Assembly: GCA_900155495.1 (NCBI GenBank)
Contig: FTLJ01001288.1
Coordinates: 1-16,311 of the forward strand
Source of the DNA: Porogramme epimiltina
Lineage: Eukaryota; Basidiomycota; Agaricomycetes; Polyporales; Polyporaceae
Reading direction: 5' to 3'
Length of the DNA stretch: 16,311 nucleotides
The notes beneath the pieces are model-generated. The model did not search any database, was not told where the DNA came from, and worked only from the letters and a program-made list of their open reading frames with translations. Shown here one piece after another: positions 1-8,380 of this stretch. How positions within the stretch are numbered: the stretch's first letter is position 1; each line of letters opens with the position of its first letter. Made by a program: the position numbers and the translations under genes.

Positions 1-168
1 GCAGGGCACGGCGCGGACGGCGCGGTGACGCGCACGCCCGCGGGCGACCCCGGCGCGCGCCCCGCGCCCGGCTGGGCCGCGTCCCTCCGGCAGGTGCTCT
101 ACGATAAGTGGCGCTGGGGCGTCGTCCTCGCGCTCGCGCTCGTCGTCTCCCGCCTATCCAGCAATTGA
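1..168 (+). CDS. 3' end of a gene with a C-terminal membrane anchor (partial)
   Basis: Frame 1 is open from the left edge to a TGA at 166-168 and gives 55 residues. The first part is a Gly/Ala/Pro-rich linker. It is followed by an amphipathic Trp/Arg/Lys stretch (SLRQVLYDKWRWG) and about ten hydrophobic residues (VVLALALVV), and the protein ends SRLSSN. One hydrophobic segment within the last 20 residues, next to basic and aromatic residues, is the layout of a tail-anchored or single-pass membrane protein facing the cytosol. The catalytic or other domains lie outside the window, so the family cannot be named. The high GC and Ala/Gly/Arg codon bias match the other genes here. The frame is clear, but identity and function are unknown. 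Confidence 0.55.
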   Translation, partial: AGHGADGAVTRTPAGDPGARPAPGWAASLRQVLYDKWRWGVVLALALVVSRLSSN

Positions 169-1366
169 CCGGGGTGCGGCCGCGCCTCCCTCCCCCCCCG
201 CGGACGGGGGCGCGGGCGCGGCCTCGGGCGGGCTTGGGGTCCGCCGCCGCCGCTCAGCCTACCATCGTTGGGCGCGACGGCGTCCGAAGCCCGTGGCCGC
301 GCGCCGGGACGGATGTGCGCAGCCCTGTGGCCGTCGTTATTTCCCCCTCCCCCCTCTCTCTATGCGCCCGAGCTTTCCTCCTTTCCCGTTCCCTGCGGGC
401 CCCCACCCGCCGCTCACCATCCCTAGCGCCCTTACATCACCACTCGTTGTCGACTAATATATAATGAAGGACCCGCACGTTCCTTGGTTGCCCCCATCCC
501 CATCCCCTCCTCGCGTCGCTTTCCCTCCCGCCGCGTCTCCGCCGCTCGTTCCCTCTGGTGTTTTCCCCGTGCGTAGTGTATGTCTAGAGAGTCGTCGGAA
601 TTCATGATAACGCCGCATCTGGATGCGCAGCGGCTTACAAGATGGCTCGTTCAGACCGCGCAAGGCGCGTCCGCTCCGGCGTACGTGTTTCGCCGCTGTG
701 ATCAGATTTGGATGAGCATGGGAGACTGGAACTCGTGCATTACCGTTTGTGAGGGTGGTTCTCTCGAGAGTGCTACATAGCGCGCTTCTTTTGGAAGCTG
801 TCGGAGGCAACTGCGAAAATAGAAGTAGGACAATCATGTCAATTCTTTGCACCGTCGTCATGTAGCGCATTGCCATTGCACAATCACACGAAGACAATAG
901 CGCCTGGTAGCAAAGTCCAGGTCCGGGTCACGGCTACACCAACTTCATCTGCGCGGAATTCGTTATCCAGTGCTCGTTTTTTTTGTTTCGCACCCGCTTC
1001 GGCGTCCTGCTACCTCGTTGTCATTTTTTCAGATGTCCTCTAGATCGTATAAAAACCCCACAGTTTGTTCGCGGGTAGTCTCATCATCTCACCATCATCC
1101 TGAAGGTTCACGATTGCAAACCCCCGCCACGATCGAAGCGCGAGGTTCTATGTGAGGCGTGTTCTTCTTGATTCTTAGATTTGTTTCGGCACTTGACATC
1201 CGTTTAGCTCTATGCTGAGTGTTGACATCCTTATCAGGTCGCTAACAGTGAAGTTGTAGGTGTCCGAAGCATCAGATAATTAATCGGTATCGGATATTCA
1301 CTGCCGAGGCCCCACAAGTCACTAAGAAATCGTGGAGGATGCATCCGGGATTAGTCAGGGCCAAGC

Positions 1367-1432
1367 CTTGTTGTGCTATGGGTCAAATTTTTTTTCGGGA
1401 TCGATAAAAACTGGGGCCCATAGCATTACAAG
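1367..1432. repeat. Inverted repeat, 18-nt arms around a 30-nt loop
   Basis: The left arm (1367-1384) and right arm (1415-1432) are reverse complements except at three positions. The inner 11 bases of each arm (1374-1384 and 1415-1425) pair fully if one G-T pair is allowed. The loop holds a T8 run and an A5 run. On either strand it would fold into a strong hairpin. No coding frame crosses it convincingly, so it could be part of a structured RNA, a transcription-end signal or a short transposon relic. Confidence 0.5.
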
Positions 1433-2015
1433 TGTGAGGTACCCAGGCTCACTGTAGCATCGGTGGTTCTGCTATATAACGCTGTAAAATGTATAGTGGC
1501 GGATGCAACGCCCCGAGATCGCCATGATGTCAAATAAAGTAATGCGCCATTCAGTGACGATAGTCATACTGAGTCTATCAGGCGTGTTAGACGGATATGT
1601 ACAGCTGAGTCATCGAGTAGAACGAAGATGAAGGACAGAACCATGTCCTTACGAACGCCCATGTCAGCGGTCATGAAAACGTCATAGACTTAATACATGT
1701 CTGCGTTCACTGTCAACGCGAGGGTGGACTATGACCTTCATTTACCGAGTATAACCACTTTAATAATCCAATGTGCTATCCATACTGGGCTGCGGCCATC
1801 TAGCAAAATAGTGACTATCGGGCGCGCGACATAGAACATCGTCTGCAACAACTATTCCACATCCAGGGCTAGCGGAACATTCGACTACTCGTTACCGTCT
1901 CCGATATTGAACTGTTGGGTGTCAACCCATCATAAGTTGACGGTTCTCTGGCCCCTGGGATTGCATGCACTCTTCCGGTATGGGATGGATCGCAAGTCAT
2001 CCACTGAGGGCTTGA

Positions 2016-2057
2016 ACACGCTTGACCTTCCGAAAAGCCTTTCATGCTCAAGCGTGT
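2016..2057. repeat. Short perfect inverted repeat (10-bp stem)
   Basis: ACACGCTTGA at 2016-2025 is the exact reverse complement of 2048-2057, with a 22-base loop between. It lies about 190 bases beyond the stop codon of the minus-strand gene, on its downstream side, so it may sit in that transcript's 3' end. The function is unknown. Confidence 0.4.
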
Positions 2058-2244
2058 CAACAGGTTTGGGACTCCGGCGATGGACAGAATGAAAGCACAC
2101 GCAGAGTGCGCGCAAGACCCCTAACCTCCTCGATCTTGGCCGTACTGCGATTGCCGATGCGATGCTACCTAACGAGGATGCACAGCGAGCGCGCCTGTCT
2201 CCTCATAAAGAGGTCGCAATGCCACCTTCATACAGCACCACAGT

Positions 2245-4753
2245 CTACGAAAGTGGCCTGATCGTCATTTGATGCGAGACGGCGACAAGCGGCCACAGGC
2301 CAGACGTATTCCTGTACGACATGAAGAAGCGCGCCATTGGCACCATCAGCTCTTGGACGCAGAGGAAGAAAAAAAGAAGCACTCACCGGTCTTCCTCATC
2401 TCGGTCGCGTCGCCGGAGCACGAACCGCTGGTCGTACGCCCGCCGCACCTCCCCCTCCACCCCTCCGCTCCCTGTCGCAGCGTCCCGGATGTCCCCCCTT
2501 TGCCTGCCCCCTGCTTTCCCTTTCCCCTTCCCCGTCTCCTTGGGCTCGTCGCGTGCACCGTAGCACACGAGCAGGATGTCTCCCGAGCCCGGGAGGCGCA
2601 CGACGTCGTACGCGACTTCAAGCGTTGCCCCGCCTTCACCCTCCCCTCCTTCCGCATCTCCCTCTGCATCGGAGAGTTCGGTGGGCATGGGCAAAGCGAG
2701 GATGGCGCCGAGGATCGCCGCGCGCCCGCGATGTGGCGGCGGGGGATGGGTTGGCTGGAGCGGACGGTGGGAGGACGAGGACGTGGAGGGGGGCGGTGCG
2801 ATCGTTTGCACGGAAAAGAGCGCGCAATGCGAGTATGCTTGCGCGAGCACCGCGCGGTCGTCGGAGAGGAAGACGACCATGTACCTGTGCATGCGATGAC
2901 ATGGTCAGGATCGGGTAGGGTATGGAGCCGAGATACATACCGTTGCAAGAAGTCGAGCGCGGCGTCTGCGGCCGCAGTATCGGGAGACGTTGGGCGAGCC
3001 GCGGCAGCGGCTTGGGTGGGCTCGGGAACAGTGGAAGATGCCAGAGAAGCGGAACACGATGCATCTTCTTGAGCGGCCGAGGTGACATAGGTTACAGCCA
3101 CACTTACGGCTGGATGTGTGTTCTGGGTTCTCGTATCGCCGAACGGCGCCTCGCACCGAGAAGAGGTCGGAGGAGGATTTGGCGGCTGAGATTCGGAGAC
3201 ATCATCGTCACAGTCATCCGTGAGATCGATGACATCCGTAGGCGGATGCAAGGTCCTGGTGGGATGCGGATGTGGTTTTTGCGAGAGATTTGGGAGGTGT
3301 GGAGGTCCACTGGACTGGCGATCCTCCATTTTCACCTGCGCGACCGGATTTTCGCTATGAGAACCGGGTCGAGGGCTGATAGGTCCCATGCCAGGCTTCG
3401 AGTTCCTCCTGAATTCTTGTTCCCCTTCTATCGCAACAGATCGCTGTGGAGAGCTCACACTCAGGTCTGGCTCAAAGTCGAGCACAACCTTCCGTTTCTT
3501 CCGACGTTTGGCGGGCGAATTTGGCTCGGGTATTGCAGCGACATCGGCGGCAGCAGTGCCAGCAGGGGGCGGACGGAGGGTATCCGACATGACAGGAACG
3601 TCGCTCTTCCTATAAAGCCCACGTTAGTACATACCACAAAGCATGCACGAAGGTACGCACCAATCAATTACCATCCCGTCATCGCGGAAGAGCGCACGCT
3701 GTGGGTGTAGACCCAGATCCTTCAACTTCATGACCTCGGTTGCGGCAAGCCTGCTGCGTGCTTGCTTGTGTCCGGCGCGAGTGCTCATGCAGTCCGGAGG
3801 CAGCGGTGCTATTCGTATGACGCCTTCGGTTACAAGACGTGGGCCGTGATTGAGCACCGGCGAGGGACTGCGTTCTCGCTTTATGGGCTCGCGGCTCGTG
3901 GATGGACCTGCAGGAAGAGACACAGGGGCGCCCGTTGTTCGGGGGGCAAACTCTGGCAGCAAAACAGGTCTGAATGTTGACATCGGAAAGTCCAGTGAGG
4001 GGGACGATTTGTCACGGTCCAATCCAGAGAGACTAGAATCGGCTGTATGTGGCTGTGGCAAGGGGCCAAAATGGCGAACGGCCTCATCGGATAAGGATAT
4101 GTTGACGTCCACCGCAGCGGCTGCCCTTGTCGTGTTGGGTAAAGGGACTAGGTGTCTATCGTCACTATGATCGAGTTTGAGCCGCTTGCTTGGACGTGGC
4201 CCGGAGAGTTGAGCACGTTGGACAGCGAAAGGGGGATCGTTAACAATACTAGATTGATTGTCGAATCGATTCCCAGATCCACTTGGCTTTGAACGCTCAA
4301 GTCCACTTGAGACGTTCGCAGAGGTCACCGATATATCTCTGTGTAGCATCGAGTGAGAGTATTGGCTAGCCATAGTAGAAGGCATGGTCCTCGGAGAGGG
4401 AAAAGCCGATAGCGACCCAGTTATGAGTGTTTCACTAGAGGGCTGTGATTGCAGACTGCTCAGGGTTGCTCCTACAAAGAGTTTAGGCATAATTCAGCAT
4501 CTGCCCTGTAGGGGGCCGCACACTACAACATACCAGTCGCGGGCTTATTCTTGCCAGCACCCTTCCAAGTATTACGGGGAGGGATGGATGTGAAAACCTG
4601 TGGCGGAAGAACACGTGGGGGCCGCTTGAGGTCCAAGGACTCGTTAGGCTGCGCATCCTCTCGCTGAGGAGGCTGCCGAGCAGTACGGAGTCGGTTGTCA
4701 GAAGACCGCCTGCGCTGGGTGTTGGACATCCCGAGTCGCGCGTTAAACGACAT
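2245..4753 (-). CDS. Nuclear NTF2-like domain protein (Mex67/NXF-type fold), five exons
   Basis: Exons on the minus strand: 4753-4534, 4471-3661, 3609-2941, 2884-2387 and 2311-2245. They join in one frame to 754 aa, with introns of 62, 51, 56 and 75 nt. The last ~195 residues (about 560-754) resemble the NTF2-like domain of Mex67/NXF mRNA-export receptors: ALDFLQRY then DDRAVLAQAYSHCALFSV, a GDILLVCYG strand, RRAYDQRFVL, and the closing strand SGLWPLVAVSHQMTIRP, which parallels the GWP..ISDQLTVR signature of that family. Low-complexity Pro/Ser and Gly/Lys inserts interrupt the fold. The N-terminal 555 residues are mostly disordered, with basic stretches (PAKRRKKRK at 377-385, PSKRLKLD at 167-174). 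A conserved-looking block (TEVMKLKDLGLHPQRALF..VIDW) lies near 318-344. No leucine-rich-repeat or RRM region of true Mex67 is visible, so I call the domain and not the gene. The likely location is the nucleus. Start chosen: the ATG at 4753, which has A at -3. Confidence 0.75.
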
Positions 4754-4994
4754 GATGTAGGTGGACTGGCCGGTCGAGTAGAGTCTAGCAGGAACGACTC
4801 GGATGTTTTAGTGGATTAAGTTAGAGGTAGAAAGGACGAGGTTTTGGCGGTACGGCTATACGTGAGTTAGAACATCGCGGCAGACGAAATATGCTGCGGA
4901 AAGGCTTCGGTGCCGAGAAGTTGAAGCGACTCGGACTGCCTTCGATGCGGGGTGACTGTTTCGTTTTGAGGGGCTGCAGCAAGGCCTCTGAGGG
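4754..4994. promoter_or_regulatory. Upstream region of the NTF2-domain gene
   Basis: These 241 bases separate the minus-strand start at 4753 from the transposon-like insertion. They must hold the 5' untranslated region and proximal promoter of that gene. No TATA box or other clear motif was recognised. A 63-aa minus-strand frame runs through it from within the insertion and looks fortuitous. Confidence 0.35.
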
Positions 4995-5070
4995 GGAGCA
5001 TCAGGCCCCGGGAAACTCCACCAAGCGCCTGTCCGAAGCTTTCATAATTTGCGTCCATATTAGGAAGGCG

Positions 5071-5090
5071 ACCTTGTCCGAGTTATCATA
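5071..5090 (+). repeat. Subterminal 20-nt direct repeat, copy 1
   Basis: This 20-base sequence (ACCTTGTCCGAGTTATCATA) recurs exactly at 5837-5856. A diverged copy starts at 5124 (ACCTTGTCC, then TCATAT at 5141-5146). It lies 68 bases inside the left end of the insertion and contains the TGTCCG core also found in the terminal repeats, so it may be a subterminal transposase-binding motif. Confidence 0.65.
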
Positions 5091-5836
5091 CTGCATGCCC
5101 CGAAAGCGTATAAGCGCCCGCAGACCTTGTCCTACTGTTGTCATATCTGAGGGGGCTGAGGCACGGTGCTATGGGCGCTTGATGGCTGGGCCGGGCGCCC
5201 TACGTATACGAATCTCTCTATGTCATCGTGCAATGTTTAGAATAATATGTTCAAACTAGTTTGTCTCTCGAGTTTGACTTAATGATTGATCTCACTTCAA
5301 CTGGCTCCGAACCCTTTGCTCTATGACATCCATCTCCGTCATAGAAACTACAAAAGGTTTCAACGCATTTGCAGCATAGTGCACTCCATCCGCCAAGAAT
5401 CGGAGTCCGGGAAACAATGAGCCCCAGGGACACGAGCCTCCCGCTATCCATAGTAGAGAGAGCACTAGTATGAAAAACATGCTGCTCAAGGATAGGGCTT
5501 CGCTAGGGGAAGAGGGGGACGAGTGTTTTCAGAACACTCCGCCTGCCTAGCATCTGATCCTATGAGGAGGTGCAGTAGGGTTGCGGCGCGGTGAGGCAGG
5601 CATCTTATTGCCTACGTTGAGCCCGAGCCCGAGCTCGCGCAACTTATGGACCTTGAACAGTGTGCGGCGCTTTCACTGCAGCTCGCGCGCAGCCATACGG
5701 ATGTCTCACGAAAATCCCTATGTCAGATGTCTCCTTCCTCGCAGTTGGTGCAAAGGCAAGCGACGCTCACACCTTCTCAGTTCTCGCCGCGAAAACTATC
5801 TACGTCATATACATTAGTCATCCAGCCATGTGACAA

Positions 5837-5856
5837 ACCTTGTCCGAGTTATCATA
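5837..5856 (+). repeat. Subterminal 20-nt direct repeat, copy 2
   Basis: Exact second copy of the 20-base sequence at 5071-5090, in the same orientation, 83 bases inside the right end of the insertion. Both copies are followed by a loosely similar tract (TGCCCC/GAAAG versus TGCCC/AAAAG), which suggests a longer, decayed duplication. Confidence 0.65.
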
Positions 5857-5947
5857 TTTTTTGCCCAAAAGTTTTCATATCGTAGGCCGATTTCGGGGGG
5901 TCCGTCCGGACAAACCTCTAGGGGAGTTTCCCGGGGCCTGGAGCATC

Positions 5948-6227
5948 GTGACCGGTCGCGTCAGGTAACGCGTTGCGCGCTCACGGTCACGCTGTGCTGA
6001 CACGATCGCGTGCGTGTCGCGACAGTCGCGTCCTGGCTCTTCCCTTCATGGTCACCGTGTCGATTCGGTCTCTATTCACCTGCGAATGCCTCTGAGCGTG
6101 CAGCTCAGGAGAACAAATACTCTGAACACTCTTCCATCGTTTGCCCACCGGCCACGGCTCCAGCCTCATTTGGACAAGCTCAGTAGGGTGTTTGAATTTT
6201 AATTGGGATCGAAGTCATTCAACTCGT
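5948..6227 (+). promoter_or_regulatory. Upstream region of the APN2-type gene
   Basis: These 280 bases lie between the transposon-like insertion and the start codon at 6228. They include an ACGCGT hexamer at 5968-5973, which matches the MluI cell-cycle box bound by fungal MBF, and several TCGCG-containing stretches (6007-6030). The same hexamer is fairly common elsewhere in this GC-rich window, so regulation by MBF is only a possibility. Confidence 0.3.
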
Positions 6228-8380
6228 ATGCGCATTTTATCGTGGAATATAGTATGATTATATGTTGCTGTGCGTCACACATTGAGCTCATTATTGCTCG
6301 TAGAATGGGATCAGAACTTTACCACAGTACCACCCGTGAGTCCACCGACCTTGATGATATCTCAATGGCCTCCACCGCTGAACATCATCCTCCCAAGATG
6401 GAACACGTTTAAAACGTGTGAAGGGATTCTCGATGAACTCAAGGCAGACATAATATGCTTTCAAGGTAATTCTCAACTCACTTATTCCGAACCTATACGC
6501 ATGACGTGCTTACTTGTACAGAGATGAAGTCCTCACGGGCTGCATTGACAAAAGACGTCGGCGTCCCAGGCCCATATCATTCTTTCTTTTCCTTCCCTGC
6601 AAGTAAAGGTGGATATAGCGGCGTTGCAGTATATGTCAACTCGCGCAACGTTATACCACTTAAAGCAGAAGAGGGCCTTTCGGGCACACTCCAACCTAAA
6701 CCTCCGCTGACCACTGAGGAACGCATATCCCCATCCTACCCTCACACGCACGAGATGGATCTATTTGAGGATGAGGATGGAGAAGTTTTAACTTCATTTG
6801 ACGTTCTCGACAGCGAGGGTCGGGGCCTCATTGTCGATTTTGGGCTGTTCGTCCTGATTAACGTCTATTGTCCCAACGAGACGTCAGAGGCACGCCTCTC
6901 GTTCAAAATGAACTATCATCTCCTTCTTCAGGAGCGTGTCCGCAAGCTCGTGGAAGAGGAACATCGGGAAGTTATAGTCCTGGGGGACATTAACGTCTGC
7001 GCCGCTCCCATCGACCACTGTGACGGACACCTTCCCAGTAACATGGAAGTATTCTACGACCACCCTGCCCGGACATGGTTCCACAAGTGGTTGAGCCCCA
7101 GAGGCCCCATGGTTGACGTGCTACGGGAGTTCCATCCCACTCGTAAGGGGATGTTCACTTGTGAGTGCCGTGCTGCATCTCTTGGTAGTGTGCTCTCATA
7201 ATAATGCAAAATAGGTTGGAACTCGAAGATACAAGCTCGTGAATCAAACTATGGCACCCGTATAGACTATTTCCTCGTCACAAAAGGTCTCCTTCCATGG
7301 ATCTCTAATGGCGATATCCAAGCATCGCTTAAGGGCTCAGACCACTGCCCAATATACATCGATCTCCACGACGAGATCACTCTCGATTCCGGAGAGGTCC
7401 TCACTCTGCGAGACGCCATGACGCAAACGCCAGACTTGAAAGATCCCCCGCGGATAGCTGCGAAGTTCTGGGACGAGTTTTCTGGCAAGCAAACGGTCCT
7501 TTCCGCGTTCTTCGGCAAGCCCTCAGGGCCCGAGAAGATCGGAAACTTCGCACCTACCGCATCGCAGTCCGCCTCCACTCCCCCGTCCACTCAAATGTCT
7601 GCTGTCTCTCGAACTCCGGATACACCAATATCTGCATCGCCCTCAGCAGCCACCCAGACTCTTCCGTTATCAGAACTACCTCCTATGTCACAACCGAAGA
7701 AGTTCAGGCCTTCCCAGACCCCTTCCGCGGGGGCACAAAAGCGCAAGCCGCCGGAGTCTTCTTCGTCTGCTCCTGGGTCGAAGAAGCGAAAACAGGCGCT
7801 AGCAAAGGGCCAAGCCAGCATAGCGACATTTTTTTCAAAACCCGCGTCTGCGACATCCCGCGCGTCACAGAAGCAAGAAGTCATCGTGCTTGACGCGGAC
7901 GATGACGACCTCACCGAAATCCCAACTCCCAGCTCAAGCCAGGTGCTTGTGACCGATATCGACGCGGAGTCGGCACAGGACGAAGACCAGCTCGACGCCG
8001 ACCACCGTCTCGCACTCGCGCTCGCCGAGGAAGGCTCACCCTCCCCCTCGTCGTCCCAGTCCAGAGACAAAGAGAAGGATAAGGACGCATGGTCCTCGCT
8101 CTTTGCGCGCACCCCAGCCCCGCGATGCACGGTGCACGGCGAGCCCGCGCGACTCTACACGGTGAACAAGCAGGGCCCGAACCGTGGCAAGACGTTCTAC
8201 ATCTGCTCGCGCCCTGTAGGGCCTGGGTACGACAAGGGGCGGGGTGAGCGTGTGCGGGAGGAGGTCGATCATCGATATCGGTGCAATTTCTTCAAGTGGG
8301 CAAGCGAGGCGAGGAAGGAGGCGAGGAGGGAGATGGAGGCGAAGGGGAAGGGACGAGAAGGGGCGACTCAAGGCGGATAG
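6228..8380 (+). CDS. APN2: APN2-type AP endonuclease / exonuclease III family, with zf-GRF finger
   Basis: Exons 6228-6251, 6304-6335, 6398-6465, 6522-7160 and 7215-8380 join in frame to 642 aa; introns are 52, 62, 56 and 54 nt. The enzyme would cleave DNA at abasic sites and trim blocked 3' ends in the nucleus. The N-terminal ~310 residues are an exonuclease-endonuclease-phosphatase domain with its catalytic set, by comparison with APE1: N7 and N9 (SWNING), E42 (CFQEMK), Y157, D197 and N199 (LGDINV), D272 (YGTRIDY), and D297-H298 (GSDH). The tail has two PCNA-binding PIP-box matches, QTVLSAFF (347-354) and QASIATFF (454-461), basic stretches (SKKRK), a SUMO-binding-like VIVLD before an acidic run (477-486), and a C-terminal zf-GRF finger with C559, H562, C585 and C611, and FFKW after the last Cys. 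The start is the ATG of MRILSWNING, the usual beginning of this family. The first two exons are only 24 and 32 nt. Confidence 0.95.

Larger units (their letters stand above)
169..2244. other. Intergenic region between convergent genes, no gene recognised
   Basis: This stretch lies between the stop of the 5' partial gene and the stop of the minus-strand NTF2-domain gene. The first 400 bases are C/T- and G/C-rich and are probably the 3' untranslated region of the left gene. From about 800 to 2240 the sequence looks clearly more AT-rich than the flanks, with poly-T runs. The short open frames here (for example 454-897 minus and 580-780 plus) overlap each other on opposite strands, show no recognisable domain and cannot be extended through plausible splice sites. 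Two inverted repeats are listed separately. I saw no tRNA. Confidence 0.5.
4995..5947. mobile_element. Non-autonomous DNA transposon / MITE-like insertion (about 937 bp) with flanking 8-bp duplication
   Basis: An exact 18-base inverted repeat, CAGGCCCCGGGAAACTCC at 5002-5019 and its reverse complement at 5923-5940, bounds the region. An identical 8-base direct repeat GGAGCATC lies at 4995-5002 and 5940-5947, as expected of a target-site duplication. That places the element at 5003-5939, with 17-base termini. Inside each terminus, after a 10-base spacer, both ends carry TGTCCG (5030-5035; complement 5907-5912). An 8-bp duplication is typical of hAT, and also occurs with P and Merlin elements, but the hAT target preference nTnnnnAn is not met. 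No transposase domain can be read in the interior, so it is probably non-autonomous. It sits between two divergent genes; without it the spacer would be about 529 bases. Confidence 0.72.

Noticed and set aside
454..897. 147-codon minus-strand open frame in the left intergenic region
   Set aside because: No recognisable domain, overlaps a + strand frame, and its composition follows the C/T-rich flank; no supporting splice structure.
2269..3072. Long + strand open frame (267 codons) opposite the NTF2-domain gene
   Set aside because: It mirrors the GC-rich minus-strand exons, has low-complexity Arg/Gly/Ala composition and crosses introns that the minus strand explains with proper splice borders and a recognisable fold.
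2346..3590. A single 414-codon minus-strand gene starting at 3590
   Set aside because: Its second half reads through an intron (2885-2940) into Ser/Arg-rich noise. The upstream exon joins in frame across 3610-3660, so the ATG at 3590 is internal (residue 351).
5002..5940. Long terminal repeats of a retrotransposon
   Set aside because: The end repeats are inverted and short, with an 8-bp flanking duplication. LTRs would be direct and long with a 4-6 bp duplication, and no reverse transcriptase or integrase is readable.
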